DNA of 35,308 nucleotides from Pseudomonadota bacterium (GCA_021792755.1 JAJYUA010000035.1:1-35308); one strand, 5' to 3'. Shown: positions 25,546 to 33,354, numbered from the stretch's first letter. The notes: generated by a model from the sequence alone, not told the origin. Numbers and translations are program-made.

Positions 25546-26408
25546 GGGCCCTGATCACGGGCGCCGCGGGACAGGTGGGGCGGATGCTGATCGAGACTTG
25601 TCCTCAGGATGTCGAGGCCATCGCCTGCACGCACGTTGACCTCGATGTCACGGATGCGAGTGCCGTGCGCGCGCGCCTTCTGCGCGAGCGTCCGGCTCTG
25701 ATCGTGAACGCCGCCGCCTACACGGCGGTGGACAAGGCCGAATCCGAGCCCGAAGCCGCCCATGCGATCAACGCCGAGGGCCCCCGGCAGCTCGCCGCCG
25801 CGGCGGGAGAGATCGGCGCGCGGCTGATCCACTTGTCCACCGACTTCGTGTTCGACGGCACATCCTCCACGCCGTATCGTCCCGATGCGCCGACGAATCC
25901 CCTGAGCGTTTATGGCAGGACCAAGCGCGACGGCGAGGCGGCAGTGTGCGAGGCCTTGCCGGAGCGCGCCGTCATCCTCAGGACGGCCTGGGTGTACGCT
26001 GCTCACGGAGCCAACTTCATGCACACGATGCTGCGCCTGATGCGCAGCCGCGGCGAGGTCGGGGTGGTGGCGGATCAGGTGGGCACGCCGAGCGCCGCGC
26101 GTCCTCTGGCGGAGGCGCTGTGGCAGATCGCGGCCCGGCCCGGGATCCACGGCGTCCATCACTGGACCGACGCGGGCGTGGCGAGCTGGTACGACTTCGC
26201 GGTGGCGATCGCGGAGGAGGGGGCGAGGCTCGGGCTGCTCTCAGGGTCGGTCTGCGTCAGGCCGATTGCGACGGAGCAGTACCCGACTGCCGCCCGCCGT
26301 CCCGCCTACAGCGTCCTCGACAAGCGCTCGCTCGCATCGCTCGGGCTTGCGCCGCGGCACTGGCGGGTGCGCCTGCGCGAAGTGATGAAGGAGCTGGCTC
26401 ATGCCTAG
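25542..26408 (+). CDS. rmlD: dTDP-4-dehydrorhamnose reductase
   Basis: A 288-residue NAD(P)H-dependent reductase giving dTDP-L-rhamnose. The N-terminus MRALITGAAGQVGRML is the cofactor loop. NAAAYTAVDKAESEP (56–70), LSTDFVFDG (98–106) and the catalytic Tyr124/Lys128 in VYGRTKRDGE follow. The start is TTG with GGAGG 8 bases upstream, overlapping the rmlC stop (TTGA). Its end overlaps the rmlB ATG by 8 bases. Confidence 0.96.
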   Translation: MRALITGAAGQVGRMLIETCPQDVEAIACTHVDLDVTDASAVRARLLRERPALIVNAAAYTAVDKAESEPEAAHAINAEGPRQLAAAAGEIGARLIHLSTDFVFDGTSSTPYRPDAPTNPLSVYGRTKRDGEAAVCEALPERAVILRTAWVYAAHGANFMHTMLRLMRSRGEVGVVADQVGTPSAARPLAEALWQIAARPGIHGVHHWTDAGVASWYDFAVAIAEEGARLGLLSGSVCVRPIATEQYPTAARRPAYSVLDKRSLASLGLAPRHWRVRLREVMKELAHA

Positions 26409-27498
26409 GCTGCTGGTCACCGGCGGCGCCGGGTTCATCGGCGCGAACTTCGTGCATCACCGGCTGAATCACCACCCCGAGGATCGCGTGGTGGTGCTCG
26501 ATGCGCTCACCTATGCGGGAAACCTCGCCAGTCTGCAGCCCGTCAAGGGGCGGCCGGCGCTGCGCTTCGTGCGCGGGGATATCCGCGACACGGCGCTCGT
26601 CGAGGGCTTGCTGCGCGAGGAAGGCATCGACACCATCGTGCACTTCGCGGCCGAGTCGCACGTCGATCGCTCGATCCACGGGCCGGATGCCTTCATCGAC
26701 ACCAATGTCCAGGGGACTCACTCGATGCTCAAGGCCGCGCGCCAGGTGTGGCTGGAGGAGCGAGCCGCGCCTGCGCACCGCTTCCATCACGTCTCGACCG
26801 ACGAGGTGTACGGATCGCTGGGTCCCGACGATCCGGCCTTTCACGAAGGAACGGCCTATGCGCCCAATTCGCCGTACTCGGCGAGCAAGGCGGCCTCGGA
26901 CCATCTGGTGCGCGCCTATCACCATACGTACGGCCTCTCGGTCACCACCAGCAACTGCTCAAACAACTACGGGCCCTTTCACTTTCCCGAGAAGCTGATC
27001 CCGCTCACGATCGTGAACCTGCTGCACGGCAGGCCGCTGCCCCTCTATGGCGATGGACGCAACGTGCGTGACTGGCTGCACGTGTCGGATCACTGCCGGG
27101 GGCTCGACCTGATCCTCGAGAAGGGCCGGCCCGGGGAGGTCTACAACATCGGCGGCGGAGTGGAGAGCGAGAACGTGAGGCTCATCGAGACGCTCTGCCA
27201 GGTCGCCGATGGGGCCTTCCGGGAGCGCAAGAGCCTCGCCTCACGTTTCCCGGACTGTCCGGCCGCGCGCGAAGAGCGCACCGCGAGCCTCATCCGCTTC
27301 GTGAGGGATCGCCCCGGTCACGACCGCCGCTACGCCATCGACTGCGGCAAGATCGGGCGCGAGCTGGGATACCGGGCGCAGGTGAGCCTGGAGGCGGGGC
27401 TGCGCGACACCCTCGACTGGTACCTTGCCAACGAGTGGTGGTGGCGCGCCGTCATGGACGGCAGCTATCAGCGCTGGATCGATACGCACTATCGGTAG
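26401..27498 (+). CDS. rmlB: dTDP-glucose 4,6-dehydratase
   Basis: A 365-residue dehydratase forming dTDP-4-keto-6-deoxyglucose. GGAGFIG (8–14) binds NAD, TDEVYG (133–138) gives the active-site Asp134/Glu135 pair, and YSASK (Tyr159, Lys163) is the catalytic dyad. SNCSNNYGPFHFPEKLIPL and YGDGRNVRDWLHVSDHC are typical. It is the last gene of the operon here, so the order is rmlA-C-D-B rather than the common B-D-A-C. No clear terminator follows; a minus-strand toxin–antitoxin gene ends 77 bases downstream. Confidence 0.97.
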   Translation: MPRLLVTGGAGFIGANFVHHRLNHHPEDRVVVLDALTYAGNLASLQPVKGRPALRFVRGDIRDTALVEGLLREEGIDTIVHFAAESHVDRSIHGPDAFIDTNVQGTHSMLKAARQVWLEERAAPAHRFHHVSTDEVYGSLGPDDPAFHEGTAYAPNSPYSASKAASDHLVRAYHHTYGLSVTTSNCSNNYGPFHFPEKLIPLTIVNLLHGRPLPLYGDGRNVRDWLHVSDHCRGLDLILEKGRPGEVYNIGGGVESENVRLIETLCQVADGAFRERKSLASRFPDCPAAREERTASLIRFVRDRPGHDRRYAIDCGKIGRELGYRAQVSLEAGLRDTLDWYLANEWWWRAVMDGSYQRWIDTHYR

Positions 27499-27574
27499 GG
27501 GCCGGGATTCAGTGCGGGCTGCGCGGGATCCTCTTCTATTTTCACCTCCTCGTCCCGGGCCCGCCGCACGGAAA

Positions 27575-27958
27575 TCAGGCGGATCCGCCCGCTGCGTCGC
27601 GTGGCAGGTCCCGCACGAGCTGCCGCACCTGCTCGTGCAGCTTAGGAAGATCACTGTGAAGCGTCTTCCATAGGATTTCCAAGTCCACCTTGAAATAGCC
27701 ATGGGAAACGGCATTGCGCATCTGATAGGCAAACGCCAACGGCAGTTCCGGGTGGCTCGCGGCGAACTCCGGGTAATGTGTCTCGATGTTGTGGCTCGCT
27801 TCTCCTATCACCTCGAAGTTGCGGATAATGGCGTCTTGCGCCATCTCGTTCTCGAGAAAAGAGACTTCGCTCATGTCCTCGCTGTAGCGGTCGATCCGCT
27901 CAATGGCCTCCAGGACGTGCTCCAGGTATTGCGCCAATCGTTGCTTGTCGCGGCTCAT
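27575..27958 (-). CDS. HepT-like HEPN toxin (DUF86), pair 1
   Basis: A 127-residue all-helical HEPN protein of the HepT/DUF86 type, predicted RNase toxin. The catalytic motif RX4HxY is intact as Arg81–His86–Tyr88 in MRNAVSHGYF. AIIRNFEVIGEASHNI (43–58) is the family core helix. The ATG overlaps the stop of the upstream nucleotidyltransferase gene (ATGA), the normal MntA–HepT arrangement. In characterised pairs MntA adds AMP to the HepT tyrosine to neutralise it; Tyr88 is the matching residue here. Base composition is lower in GC than the rml operon beside it, suggesting acquisition. Confidence 0.92.
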   Translation of the reverse strand: MSRDKQRLAQYLEHVLEAIERIDRYSEDMSEVSFLENEMAQDAIIRNFEVIGEASHNIETHYPEFAASHPELPLAFAYQMRNAVSHGYFKVDLEILWKTLHSDLPKLHEQVRQLVRDLPRDAAGGSA

Positions 27959-28245
27959 ATCGGGATTGCCTGGGCGAGCACTGTGGCGCGGAACTTCTCG
28001 GGTAGCGCCTTTGGCGTCAACACGTCGACCGGGACGCCCAGCAGTTGCAACAATTCATGCCGGATTGCGCCGATATCGAATAGGGTGGTCTCTGGCGTCG
28101 GATCGACCAGGATATCGAGGTCGCTGTCGTCAGTGTCCTCGCCGCGCAGGACAGAGCCGAAGACCCGGGCGTTTCGGGCACGATGGGATTCAACCACTCG
28201 GCGGATGCCTTCCCGGTGGGCTGCGAGGGCTGCCGATGGTTTCAT
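27955..28245 (-). CDS. MntA-like nucleotidyltransferase antitoxin, pair 1
   Basis: A 96-residue minimal nucleotidyltransferase. The motif GSx10DxD is complete: Gly30, Ser31, Asp42 and Asp44 in RVFGSVLRGEDTDDSDLDIL, with a third carboxylate Asp74 in GVPVDVLTP. It should AMPylate and neutralise the HEPN partner it overlaps by 4 bases. The ATG at 28245 gives the family-typical start MKPSAALAAHRE; a GTG four codons upstream (28257) is the alternative. A good promoter lies upstream at 28282–28310. Confidence 0.92.
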   Translation of the reverse strand: MKPSAALAAHREGIRRVVESHRARNARVFGSVLRGEDTDDSDLDILVDPTPETTLFDIGAIRHELLQLLGVPVDVLTPKALPEKFRATVLAQAIPI

Positions 28246-28281
28246 GGCACTCTTCACGGTGTGAGTTTTATCAGGGCTGTT

Positions 28282-28310
28282 ATTATATTCAGCTTGCTTG
28301 CCGAGCTCAA
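28282..28310 (-). promoter_or_regulatory. Sigma-70-like promoter of toxin–antitoxin pair 1
   Basis: On the minus strand TTGAGC (complement of 28305–28310) and TATAAT (complement of 28282–28287) are separated by exactly 17 bases. The consensus −10 lies 36 bases before the antitoxin ATG. It is divergent from the helicase gene and only 10 bases from the inverted repeat at 28320–28355. Confidence 0.65.
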
Positions 28311-28319
28311 TGTGGATGT

Positions 28320-28355
28320 CTCGGGAGCGGATACAATGCTACTTTTGCTCCCGAG
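28320..28355. promoter_or_regulatory. 9-bp inverted repeat around a −10-like box before the helicase
   Basis: CTCGGGAGC (28320–28328) and GCTCCCGAG (28347–28355) are perfect inverted repeats with an 18-base spacer containing TACAAT (28332–28337), a −10-like box. The right arm ends 14 bases before the helicase ATG. It can be an operator over the helicase promoter or a hairpin covering the ribosome-binding region of its mRNA. No clean −35 was found. Confidence 0.5.
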
Positions 28356-28369
28356 CTTTCAGATTCTCG

Positions 28370-31123
28370 ATGGCCGAGACCCGCGATCTCTACATCAATG
28401 CCCGGCGCCACTTCGCGGTGCAGACAGTTGACTGCCCCGATGCGCCGGCGTTGTCGGCCGCGGCTGCCTTGCGGATCGAGCGCGAATTTTCCCAGGGGCA
28501 GGGCGCGGGGCTGGTACACCTTGCGACCACCGAGGTCACGACCGCTCTGACGCCGGGACTGACGTTCGCCCGCGATTTCGCGCAGCGCTACGTGACACGG
28601 CTTTGCCATCTCGGCGATGCGCGGCCCGATTCGCCCGGTGTGCTGGTCGATCTGCCGTCGGCGGAGGAGCTGGAGGCCCTGCGGCTCGCGGCCCCGCCCA
28701 TCAAGGGCCTGGAGTATCTCGATGCGGCCATGCTCAGCATGGCCTGGCGGGACATCGAGGACCGGCTGCGCGGGGAGGCGGGCGCCGCGGGCGAGAGCCT
28801 GCGCACCTATCTGCACGGGCGCAATCCGCTCTGGCGCCTCGTCGGCCGCGTCACCTTCCACCTGGCCGAGAACCCGCGCGACGAGGCGTGTCCGTTCGGA
28901 TTCCTCGTCACCTACTCCGGCAGCGTCTCGGAGCATGGCGTGGCCCGGCATCTGCCGCTCGGGCGCGCCCTGCAGGAATACACCGGGGAGGGGAACCGCA
29001 AGCGCCTGGTGAGCCTGCTGAAGCCGATCCGGGAGGCCGCCGAGCGCCTCGCCTGGGTGCGCGAGCTGATCGAAAGCGGAGACCTCTACCATCCGCTCGC
29101 CTGGAGCCCCGAGCAGGCCCTGCGGCTGCTGCGCGACACCCCGGTCCTCGAGGCATGCGGGCTGGTAGTGCGAATCCCGGACTGGTGGAAAGCGGGCCGC
29201 GCCCCCAGGCCTCAAGTCAATGTGCAGGTCGGGAGCAAGCCCTCCGTTTCCCTGGGCGCCGCCGCCGTCCTCGATTTCTCGGTGGGCATGACGCTCGAGG
29301 GTGAGGCGCTGACGGATGCCGAGAAGCAGCAGCTCCTGTCGTCCTCGGCCGGCCTGATCCGGTTGCGCGGCCGGTGGATCGAGGCCGACGGCGAGAAGCT
29401 CGCCGCCGCGCTCGAGCATTGGACGCGGGTGCAACGGCAGGTGCGCTCCGGAGGGCTTTCGTTTCACGAGGGCATGCGCTTGCTCGCCGGCGTCCCGGCT
29501 GATCGGACGAGCTCGGACCTGCCCGAGCCGCTCAAAGCCTGGTACGGCGTCGAGCCGGGCGAGTGGCTGCGCGAGCTGCTCTCGCGGCTGCGCGAGCCGG
29601 CAGCGGAGCGTGAGCTTGCGGGGGCGGGGCTGAAAGCGACCCTCAGGCCCTACCAGGTGACGGGCGCGAAGTGGCTGGTACTGCTCACCGGACTCGGGCT
29701 CGGCGCCTGTCTTGCCGACGACATGGGTCTCGGCAAGACCCTGGAGGTGATCGCCTTGCTGGTGCACCTTCGGGCCGCGCAGGTCCCTGGCGAGCGCTCA
29801 GCCCGGCGCCGCTCACAGGGCAGTGGCGAGCCCGCCTCCCCGAGCCTCATCGTGGCGCCCGCCTCGCTGATCGCCAACTGGAAAAGCGAGATCGAGCGCT
29901 TTGCGCCGAGCCTGCAGGTCTTCGTGGCGCACCCGTCCGAGACGGACACGGATCTGAGCTCCGCCGATGCGCTCGGCGTTGCGCTGAGCGGGATCGATGT
30001 TGCATTGACCACCTATGGGGTCATCGCCCGCTCCGAGGCGCTGCGCGAGAGGCCCTGGCGCCTGGTGGTCCTCGATGAGGCACAGGCGATCAAGAACCCC
30101 GCAGCGCAGCAGACACGGGCGGTCAAGCAGCTCGAGGCCCCCGCCCGCATCGCCTTGACCGGCACGCCCATCGAGAACCGGCTCTCCGATCTGTGGTCAT
30201 TGTTCGACTTCCTCAACCCGGGTCTCCTCGGGGCGGCGCGCGCCTTTGCCGAGGCCGCCAAGCGCATGGCAAAGGGAGGCGAGGCCTCCTATGCGCCCCT
30301 GCGCCGCCTGGTGCAGCCCTACATCTTGAGGCGCCTGAAGACCGACAAGCGCGTCATCGCGGACCTGCCTGACAAGACCGAGGTGCGGGCCTACTGCGGC
30401 CTGACTCGCGAGCAGGCGGGCCTTTACGAGCGGTGCGTGAAGGAGCTCGAGCAAGCGCTCGAGGGCGCCGAGGGCATCCGGCGCCGCGGCGCGGTGCTCT
30501 CGTACCTCATGCAGCTGAAGCAGATCTGCAACCATCCGGCGCAGTGGGCGGGGCAGGGCCCGTACACCGCCTCCCGCAGCGGCAAGTTCGAGCGCCTCGG
30601 ACAGCTGTGCGAGGAGCTCGCCGAGCGCCAGGAGCGGGTGCTCGTGTTTACCCAGTTCCGTGAGCTCACCGAGCCGCTCGCTCAATATCTGCAGCAGGTC
30701 TTCGGCCGCGCGGGCCTCACCCTGCACGGCGGCACGCCCGTCTCCAGGCGCCAGGGGCTCATCGAGCAGTTCCAGCGCGAGGACGGTCCGCCGTTCTTCG
30801 TGCTCTCGCTCAAGGCGGGCGGCACCGGACTCAACCTCACCGCCGCCTCCCAGGTGATTCATTTCGATCGCTGGTGGAACCCGGCAGTCGAGAACCAGGC
30901 CACCGACCGGGCGTTTCGCATCGGGCAGCAGCACAACGTGCTGGTGCACAAGTTCCTCTGCCGCGGCACCGTGGAGGAGAAGATCGATGCGCTCATCGAG
31001 GCGAAGACCGGCCTCGCCCGGGAGCTGCTCGATGAGGGCGGCGAGAAGCTGCTCACCGAGATGAGCGACGAGGAGCTGCTGCGCGCCGTGGCGCTCGACA
31101 TCCACAAGGCCTGCGACGCATGA
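28370..31123 (+). CDS. SNF2-family helicase with SNF2-associated N-terminal domain
   Basis: A 917-residue SWI2/SNF2-type DNA translocase. The N-terminal half (about 1–420) carries the bacterial SNF2-associated (DUF3670) region, e.g. SAGLIRLRGRWIEAD. The ATPase core starts at LRPYQVTGAKWL. Motif I is DDMGLGKT (450–457), motif II LDEAQ (Asp569, Glu570), motif III ALTGTPIENRLSDLWSL. The C-terminal helicase lobe includes VFTQFRE, LSLKAGGTGLNLT and NQATDRAFRIGQ (842–853). The start ATG begins MAETRDLYI; longer frames upstream cross the inverted repeat. Its 3' end is duplicated near 31.9 kb. Bacterial SNF2 ATPases of this class pair with SWIM-finger proteins, and one follows after the inserted toxin–antitoxin pair. 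The role is probably DNA remodelling in repair or anti-phage defence; not proven. Confidence 0.95.
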   Translation: MAETRDLYINARRHFAVQTVDCPDAPALSAAAALRIEREFSQGQGAGLVHLATTEVTTALTPGLTFARDFAQRYVTRLCHLGDARPDSPGVLVDLPSAEELEALRLAAPPIKGLEYLDAAMLSMAWRDIEDRLRGEAGAAGESLRTYLHGRNPLWRLVGRVTFHLAENPRDEACPFGFLVTYSGSVSEHGVARHLPLGRALQEYTGEGNRKRLVSLLKPIREAAERLAWVRELIESGDLYHPLAWSPEQALRLLRDTPVLEACGLVVRIPDWWKAGRAPRPQVNVQVGSKPSVSLGAAAVLDFSVGMTLEGEALTDAEKQQLLSSSAGLIRLRGRWIEADGEKLAAALEHWTRVQRQVRSGGLSFHEGMRLLAGVPADRTSSDLPEPLKAWYGVEPGEWLRELLSRLREPAAERELAGAGLKATLRPYQVTGAKWLVLLTGLGLGACLADDMGLGKTLEVIALLVHLRAAQVPGERSARRRSQGSGEPASPSLIVAPASLIANWKSEIERFAPSLQVFVAHPSETDTDLSSADALGVALSGIDVALTTYGVIARSEALRERPWRLVVLDEAQAIKNPAAQQTRAVKQLEAPARIALTGTPIENRLSDLWSLFDFLNPGLLGAARAFAEAAKRMAKGGEASYAPLRRLVQPYILRRLKTDKRVIADLPDKTEVRAYCGLTREQAGLYERCVKELEQALEGAEGIRRRGAVLSYLMQLKQICNHPAQWAGQGPYTASRSGKFERLGQLCEELAERQERVLVFTQFRELTEPLAQYLQQVFGRAGLTLHGGTPVSRRQGLIEQFQREDGPPFFVLSLKAGGTGLNLTAASQVIHFDRWWNPAVENQATDRAFRIGQQHNVLVHKFLCRGTVEEKIDALIEAKTGLARELLDEGGEKLLTEMSDEELLRAVALDIHKACDA

Positions 31124-31134
31124 TGGGAAAATTC
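31069..31134. repeat. 66-bp direct repeat, copy 1 (helicase 3' end)
   Basis: Codes for the last residues of the helicase (EELLRAVALDIHKACDA, then stop) and 15 bases beyond. It matches 31880–31945 at 63 of 66 positions. It marks the left edge of the toxin–antitoxin insert. Confidence 0.95.
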
Positions 31135-31177
31135 GCGGGCCGCGCCTCCCCCTTTCCGGGCATGATAATATCGAGCC

Positions 31178-31504
31178 ATGGAACCGCGAATCTTCGATGA
31201 TCGTAACCCCGCACTGCGCACACTGCGTGCGCTGCAGCCGCAGCTGCATGCGGCAGGGGTTCTGCATGTCTCCGTGTTCGGCTCGGTGGCGCGGGGAGAG
31301 GATACGGCGAATTCCGACGTGGATCTGGCGCTTGATCTGGCTCCCGGCGCGGCTCCTGACGGTTTCCAATTCGTCACTTTCGTCGAGCAATTGCGGTGGA
31401 TGCTCGCTACGGCGCTGAGTCGCAGCGTGGATGTCGTCATACTGCCCGTGCGGCGCCGGGAACTCAGGGAAGCGCTGAGCCGTGAAGCCATTCCTGTGTT
31501 CTGA
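31178..31504 (+). CDS. MntA-like nucleotidyltransferase antitoxin, pair 2
   Basis: A 108-residue minimal nucleotidyltransferase. GSx10DxD is intact: Gly35, Ser36, Asp47 and Asp49 in VFGSVARGEDTANSDVDLAL, with Asp85 in RSVDVVILP as third carboxylate. It is clearly diverged from the pair-1 antitoxin outside the motifs, so this is not a local duplication. The ATG follows an AT-rich leader. It is followed after 2 bases by its HEPN partner. Confidence 0.92.
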   Translation: MEPRIFDDRNPALRTLRALQPQLHAAGVLHVSVFGSVARGEDTANSDVDLALDLAPGAAPDGFQFVTFVEQLRWMLATALSRSVDVVILPVRRRELREALSREAIPVF

Positions 31505-31506
31505 AT

Positions 31507-31875
31507 GTGACCAGCTCAAAACCCGAGGTTCGCTACCGGGACATCCGGGGCAACATCGCCAAGATCAAGACGTATCTGGCGCTCGGTGGAGGTTTGGAGC
31601 GGGTGTTGGTCGATCAGGGTGTCGCCTACGATGCGATACGGATGTGCTTTCTCGAAATATCAGAGGCGGCAATCAAGCTCGGCGCGCTGGCCGAAATGCA
31701 CGAGCCTCAGATCCCGTGGAGCGCCATCCGTGGATTCGGGAATCACTTGCGCCACGCCTACGACGAGATGGACCTCAATGTGGTCGAGCGCGCCGTGGCC
31801 GACCTTGACCGGCTGGATGGCGCGTGCGAGAGGGGGATCGCGCGGCTCGAGCGGGAAAATCATCTCCAACCTTGA
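31507..31875 (+). CDS. HepT-like HEPN protein, pair 2, active-site arginine missing
   Basis: A 122-residue HepT/DUF86-type HEPN protein. The core helix AIRMCFLEISEAAIKLGALA and the active-site helix AIRGFGNHLRHAYDEMD (73–89) are recognisable. His83 and Tyr85 of the HxY end are kept, but the position five before the histidine, arginine in the RX4H motif, is Gly78. Arg75 and Arg82 are nearby and might substitute. The start is GTG two bases after the antitoxin stop. It may be an inactivated toxin retained with its antitoxin, or a variant using a shifted arginine. Confidence 0.85.
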   Translation: MTSSKPEVRYRDIRGNIAKIKTYLALGGGLERVLVDQGVAYDAIRMCFLEISEAAIKLGALAEMHEPQIPWSAIRGFGNHLRHAYDEMDLNVVERAVADLDRLDGACERGIARLERENHLQP

Positions 31876-31879
31876 GGGG

Positions 31880-31945
31880 CGAGGAGCTCCTGCGCACCGT
31901 GGCGCTCGACATCCACAAGGCCTGTGACGCATGATGGGAAAATTC
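31880..31945. repeat. 66-bp direct repeat, copy 2 (before the SWIM gene)
   Basis: Second copy of the helicase 3' end, three mismatches from copy 1, still reading EELLRTVALDIHKACDA and a stop but with no gene in front. It ends 20 bases before the SWIM gene ATG, so this copy represents the original helicase–SWIM junction. Confidence 0.95.
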
Positions 31946-31965
31946 ATGAGCCGGGGCCGCATCCG

Positions 31966-32835
31966 ATGAACTGGTGGCGCTACACGCGCAAGCCGAGCGT
32001 GCTGGAGCAGCGCGAGCGCGCCCGGCGCGAGGGCAAACAGCTCGAGCGCAAGAGGGCGAGGAGCGGCCGCACGCCCTCGCCCGTGAGGATCGAGGGACGC
32101 GCCATCGCACGCAGCTTCTGGGGCAAGGCCTGGTGCGAGAACCTCGAGTCCTACCGGGACTACGAATACCGCCTGCCGCGCGGGCGCAGTTACGTGCGAA
32201 ACGGCGCGGTGCTCGATCTGGATATCGGCGCGGGCAGGATTCAGGCTGTCGTGTCCGGCACACGGCTCTACGAGGTCGACATCCAGATCAAGCCCCTGGC
32301 CCCGGCGCACTGGGGACGCATCAAGACGCAGTGCGCCGGGGAGATCGGCTCGTTGATCGAGCTGCTCGAGGGGCGGCTTTCCGATCGGGTGATGAGCATC
32401 GTCACCGATTCGGACCTGGGGCTGTTTCCCAGGCCCAAGGAAATCGAGATGAGCTGCTCCTGCCCCGACTGGGCGACGATGTGCAAGCACGTCGCGGCGG
32501 TGATGTACGGAGTGGGTGCGCGCCTCGATGCGCAGCCCGAGCTGCTCTTCACCCTGCGCAATGTCGAGCACGGCGAGCTGATCGCCGCGGCGACCGATTT
32601 CGAGGTGCCGCAGCGGGGTACTCGGCGCAAGACGATCGAAGAGGCGGATCTGGCCGGCGTGTTCGGCATCGAGCTGGCCGAAGCGCCGGATGCCAAGTCT
32701 TCGCCGAAGAGGACTCTGCGGTCCATGCCGGCGAAGCGCTCTGTCCGCAAGGACCGCGCGACCCGCAAGGCCGGCAAGGCGGGCAAGACCAGCAAGACCA
32801 GCAAGACCAGCAGGATGAAGAAGCGCAGCCGCTGA
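31966..32835 (+). CDS. SWIM zinc-finger protein
   Basis: A 289-residue SWIM-domain protein, the usual partner of bacterial SNF2 helicases. The N-terminus MNWWRYTRKPSVLEQRE leads to RSFWGKAWCENLESY and RLPRGRSYVRNGAVLDLDI, blocks typical of these proteins. The zinc site CxCx6CxH is complete: Cys164, Cys166, Cys173 and His175 in CSCPDWATMCKHVAAVMY. The C-terminus (from about 245) is a lysine-rich tail with tandem KAG/KTS triplets, likely DNA-binding. The ATG giving MNWW was preferred to a GTG 14 codons earlier because the earlier start lies inside the duplicated repeat. In the ancestral arrangement it would have followed the helicase within about 45 bases, as one operon. Confidence 0.93.
   Translation: MNWWRYTRKPSVLEQRERARREGKQLERKRARSGRTPSPVRIEGRAIARSFWGKAWCENLESYRDYEYRLPRGRSYVRNGAVLDLDIGAGRIQAVVSGTRLYEVDIQIKPLAPAHWGRIKTQCAGEIGSLIELLEGRLSDRVMSIVTDSDLGLFPRPKEIEMSCSCPDWATMCKHVAAVMYGVGARLDAQPELLFTLRNVEHGELIAAATDFEVPQRGTRRKTIEEADLAGVFGIELAEAPDAKSSPKRTLRSMPAKRSVRKDRATRKAGKAGKTSKTSKTSRMKKRSR
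32767..32811. repeat. 9-bp tandem repeat in the lysine-rich SWIM tail
   Basis: Five imperfect 9-base units, the last three identical (aagaccagc at 32785–32811). They encode KAG, KAG, KTS, KTS, KTS. Slippage here would change tail length in frame. Confidence 0.85.
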
Positions 32836-32969
32836 TCCCCTGCTCGGGCTGCGGCGCAACGACAGGCTGGGCGTGAGGGGAATCGAGAGGGCTCGGCATG
32901 GCCCGGAGCGCCAACCGCGGCGTCTCCGATCCGGCGGGGGCTCGATTTCAGATGAGACGCTCGGGCTGG

Positions 32970-32998
32970 TTTACCGTGAGGGGAAAGTGCCATAATTT
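32970..32998 (+). promoter_or_regulatory. Candidate promoter of toxin–antitoxin pair 3
   Basis: TTTACC (32970–32975) and TAATTT (32993–32998) are 17 bases apart in the only AT-rich patch of this gap, 57 bases before the pair-3 antitoxin ATG. Both boxes are imperfect. Confidence 0.35.
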
Positions 32999-33054
32999 AA
33001 TGGCGCAGAAATTCCCTTGCGTAAACACACACACCGGGGCGGCCTTCGCATCTC

Positions 33055-33354
33055 ATGCGCTTGACCGAAGAGCAAGCGGCCATCATTCGCCGAACAGTGC
33101 GCGAAATCCTGGGCGACGACGCACGCGTATGGCTATTCGGCTCCCGGATGGATGACGACAAGCGCGGCGGAGACGTGGACCTCTACGTGGAATCAGACGA
33201 GGTCATCGACATGCCTGCGATGGTCATCGCACGCCTGTCGGCTCGCATCCAGCGTGGCATGCACGGGCGAAAAGTCGACATTGTGCTGAGCGCCCCCAAC
33301 CTCGGCCGCTTCCCGATCCACGAGTCCGCCAAACGCGAAGGTATCAGGCTGTGA
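33055..33354 (+). CDS. Minimal nucleotidyltransferase antitoxin, pair 3
   Basis: A 99-residue nucleotidyltransferase-fold protein. The motif is GSx9DxD: Gly29, Ser30, Asp40 and Asp42 in WLFGSRMDDDKRGGDVDLYV, one residue shorter than in pairs 1 and 2. RKVDIVLS supplies the third carboxylate. Codon use is less GC-biased than in the rml operon. Its stop overlaps the GTG of the HEPN partner (GTGA). Confidence 0.9.
   Translation: MRLTEEQAAIIRRTVREILGDDARVWLFGSRMDDDKRGGDVDLYVESDEVIDMPAMVIARLSARIQRGMHGRKVDIVLSAPNLGRFPIHESAKREGIRL

Larger units (their letters stand above)
31135..31879 (+). mobile_element. Inserted two-gene toxin–antitoxin cassette between 66-bp repeats
   Basis: The 745 bases between the two repeat copies contain nothing but a short leader (with −10-like GATAAT at 31164–31169) and the second nucleotidyltransferase/HEPN pair. 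The HEPN stop falls 5 bases before repeat copy 2. There is no transposase or integrase and no terminal inverted repeat. The simplest reading is capture of the cassette into the helicase–SWIM junction with duplication of that junction. The mechanism is unknown; the term mobile is an inference from the flanking repeats. Confidence 0.55.

Noticed and set aside
28307-29767. A 486-codon minus-strand frame opposite the helicase
   Set aside because: No domain; composition typical of antisense high-GC frames.
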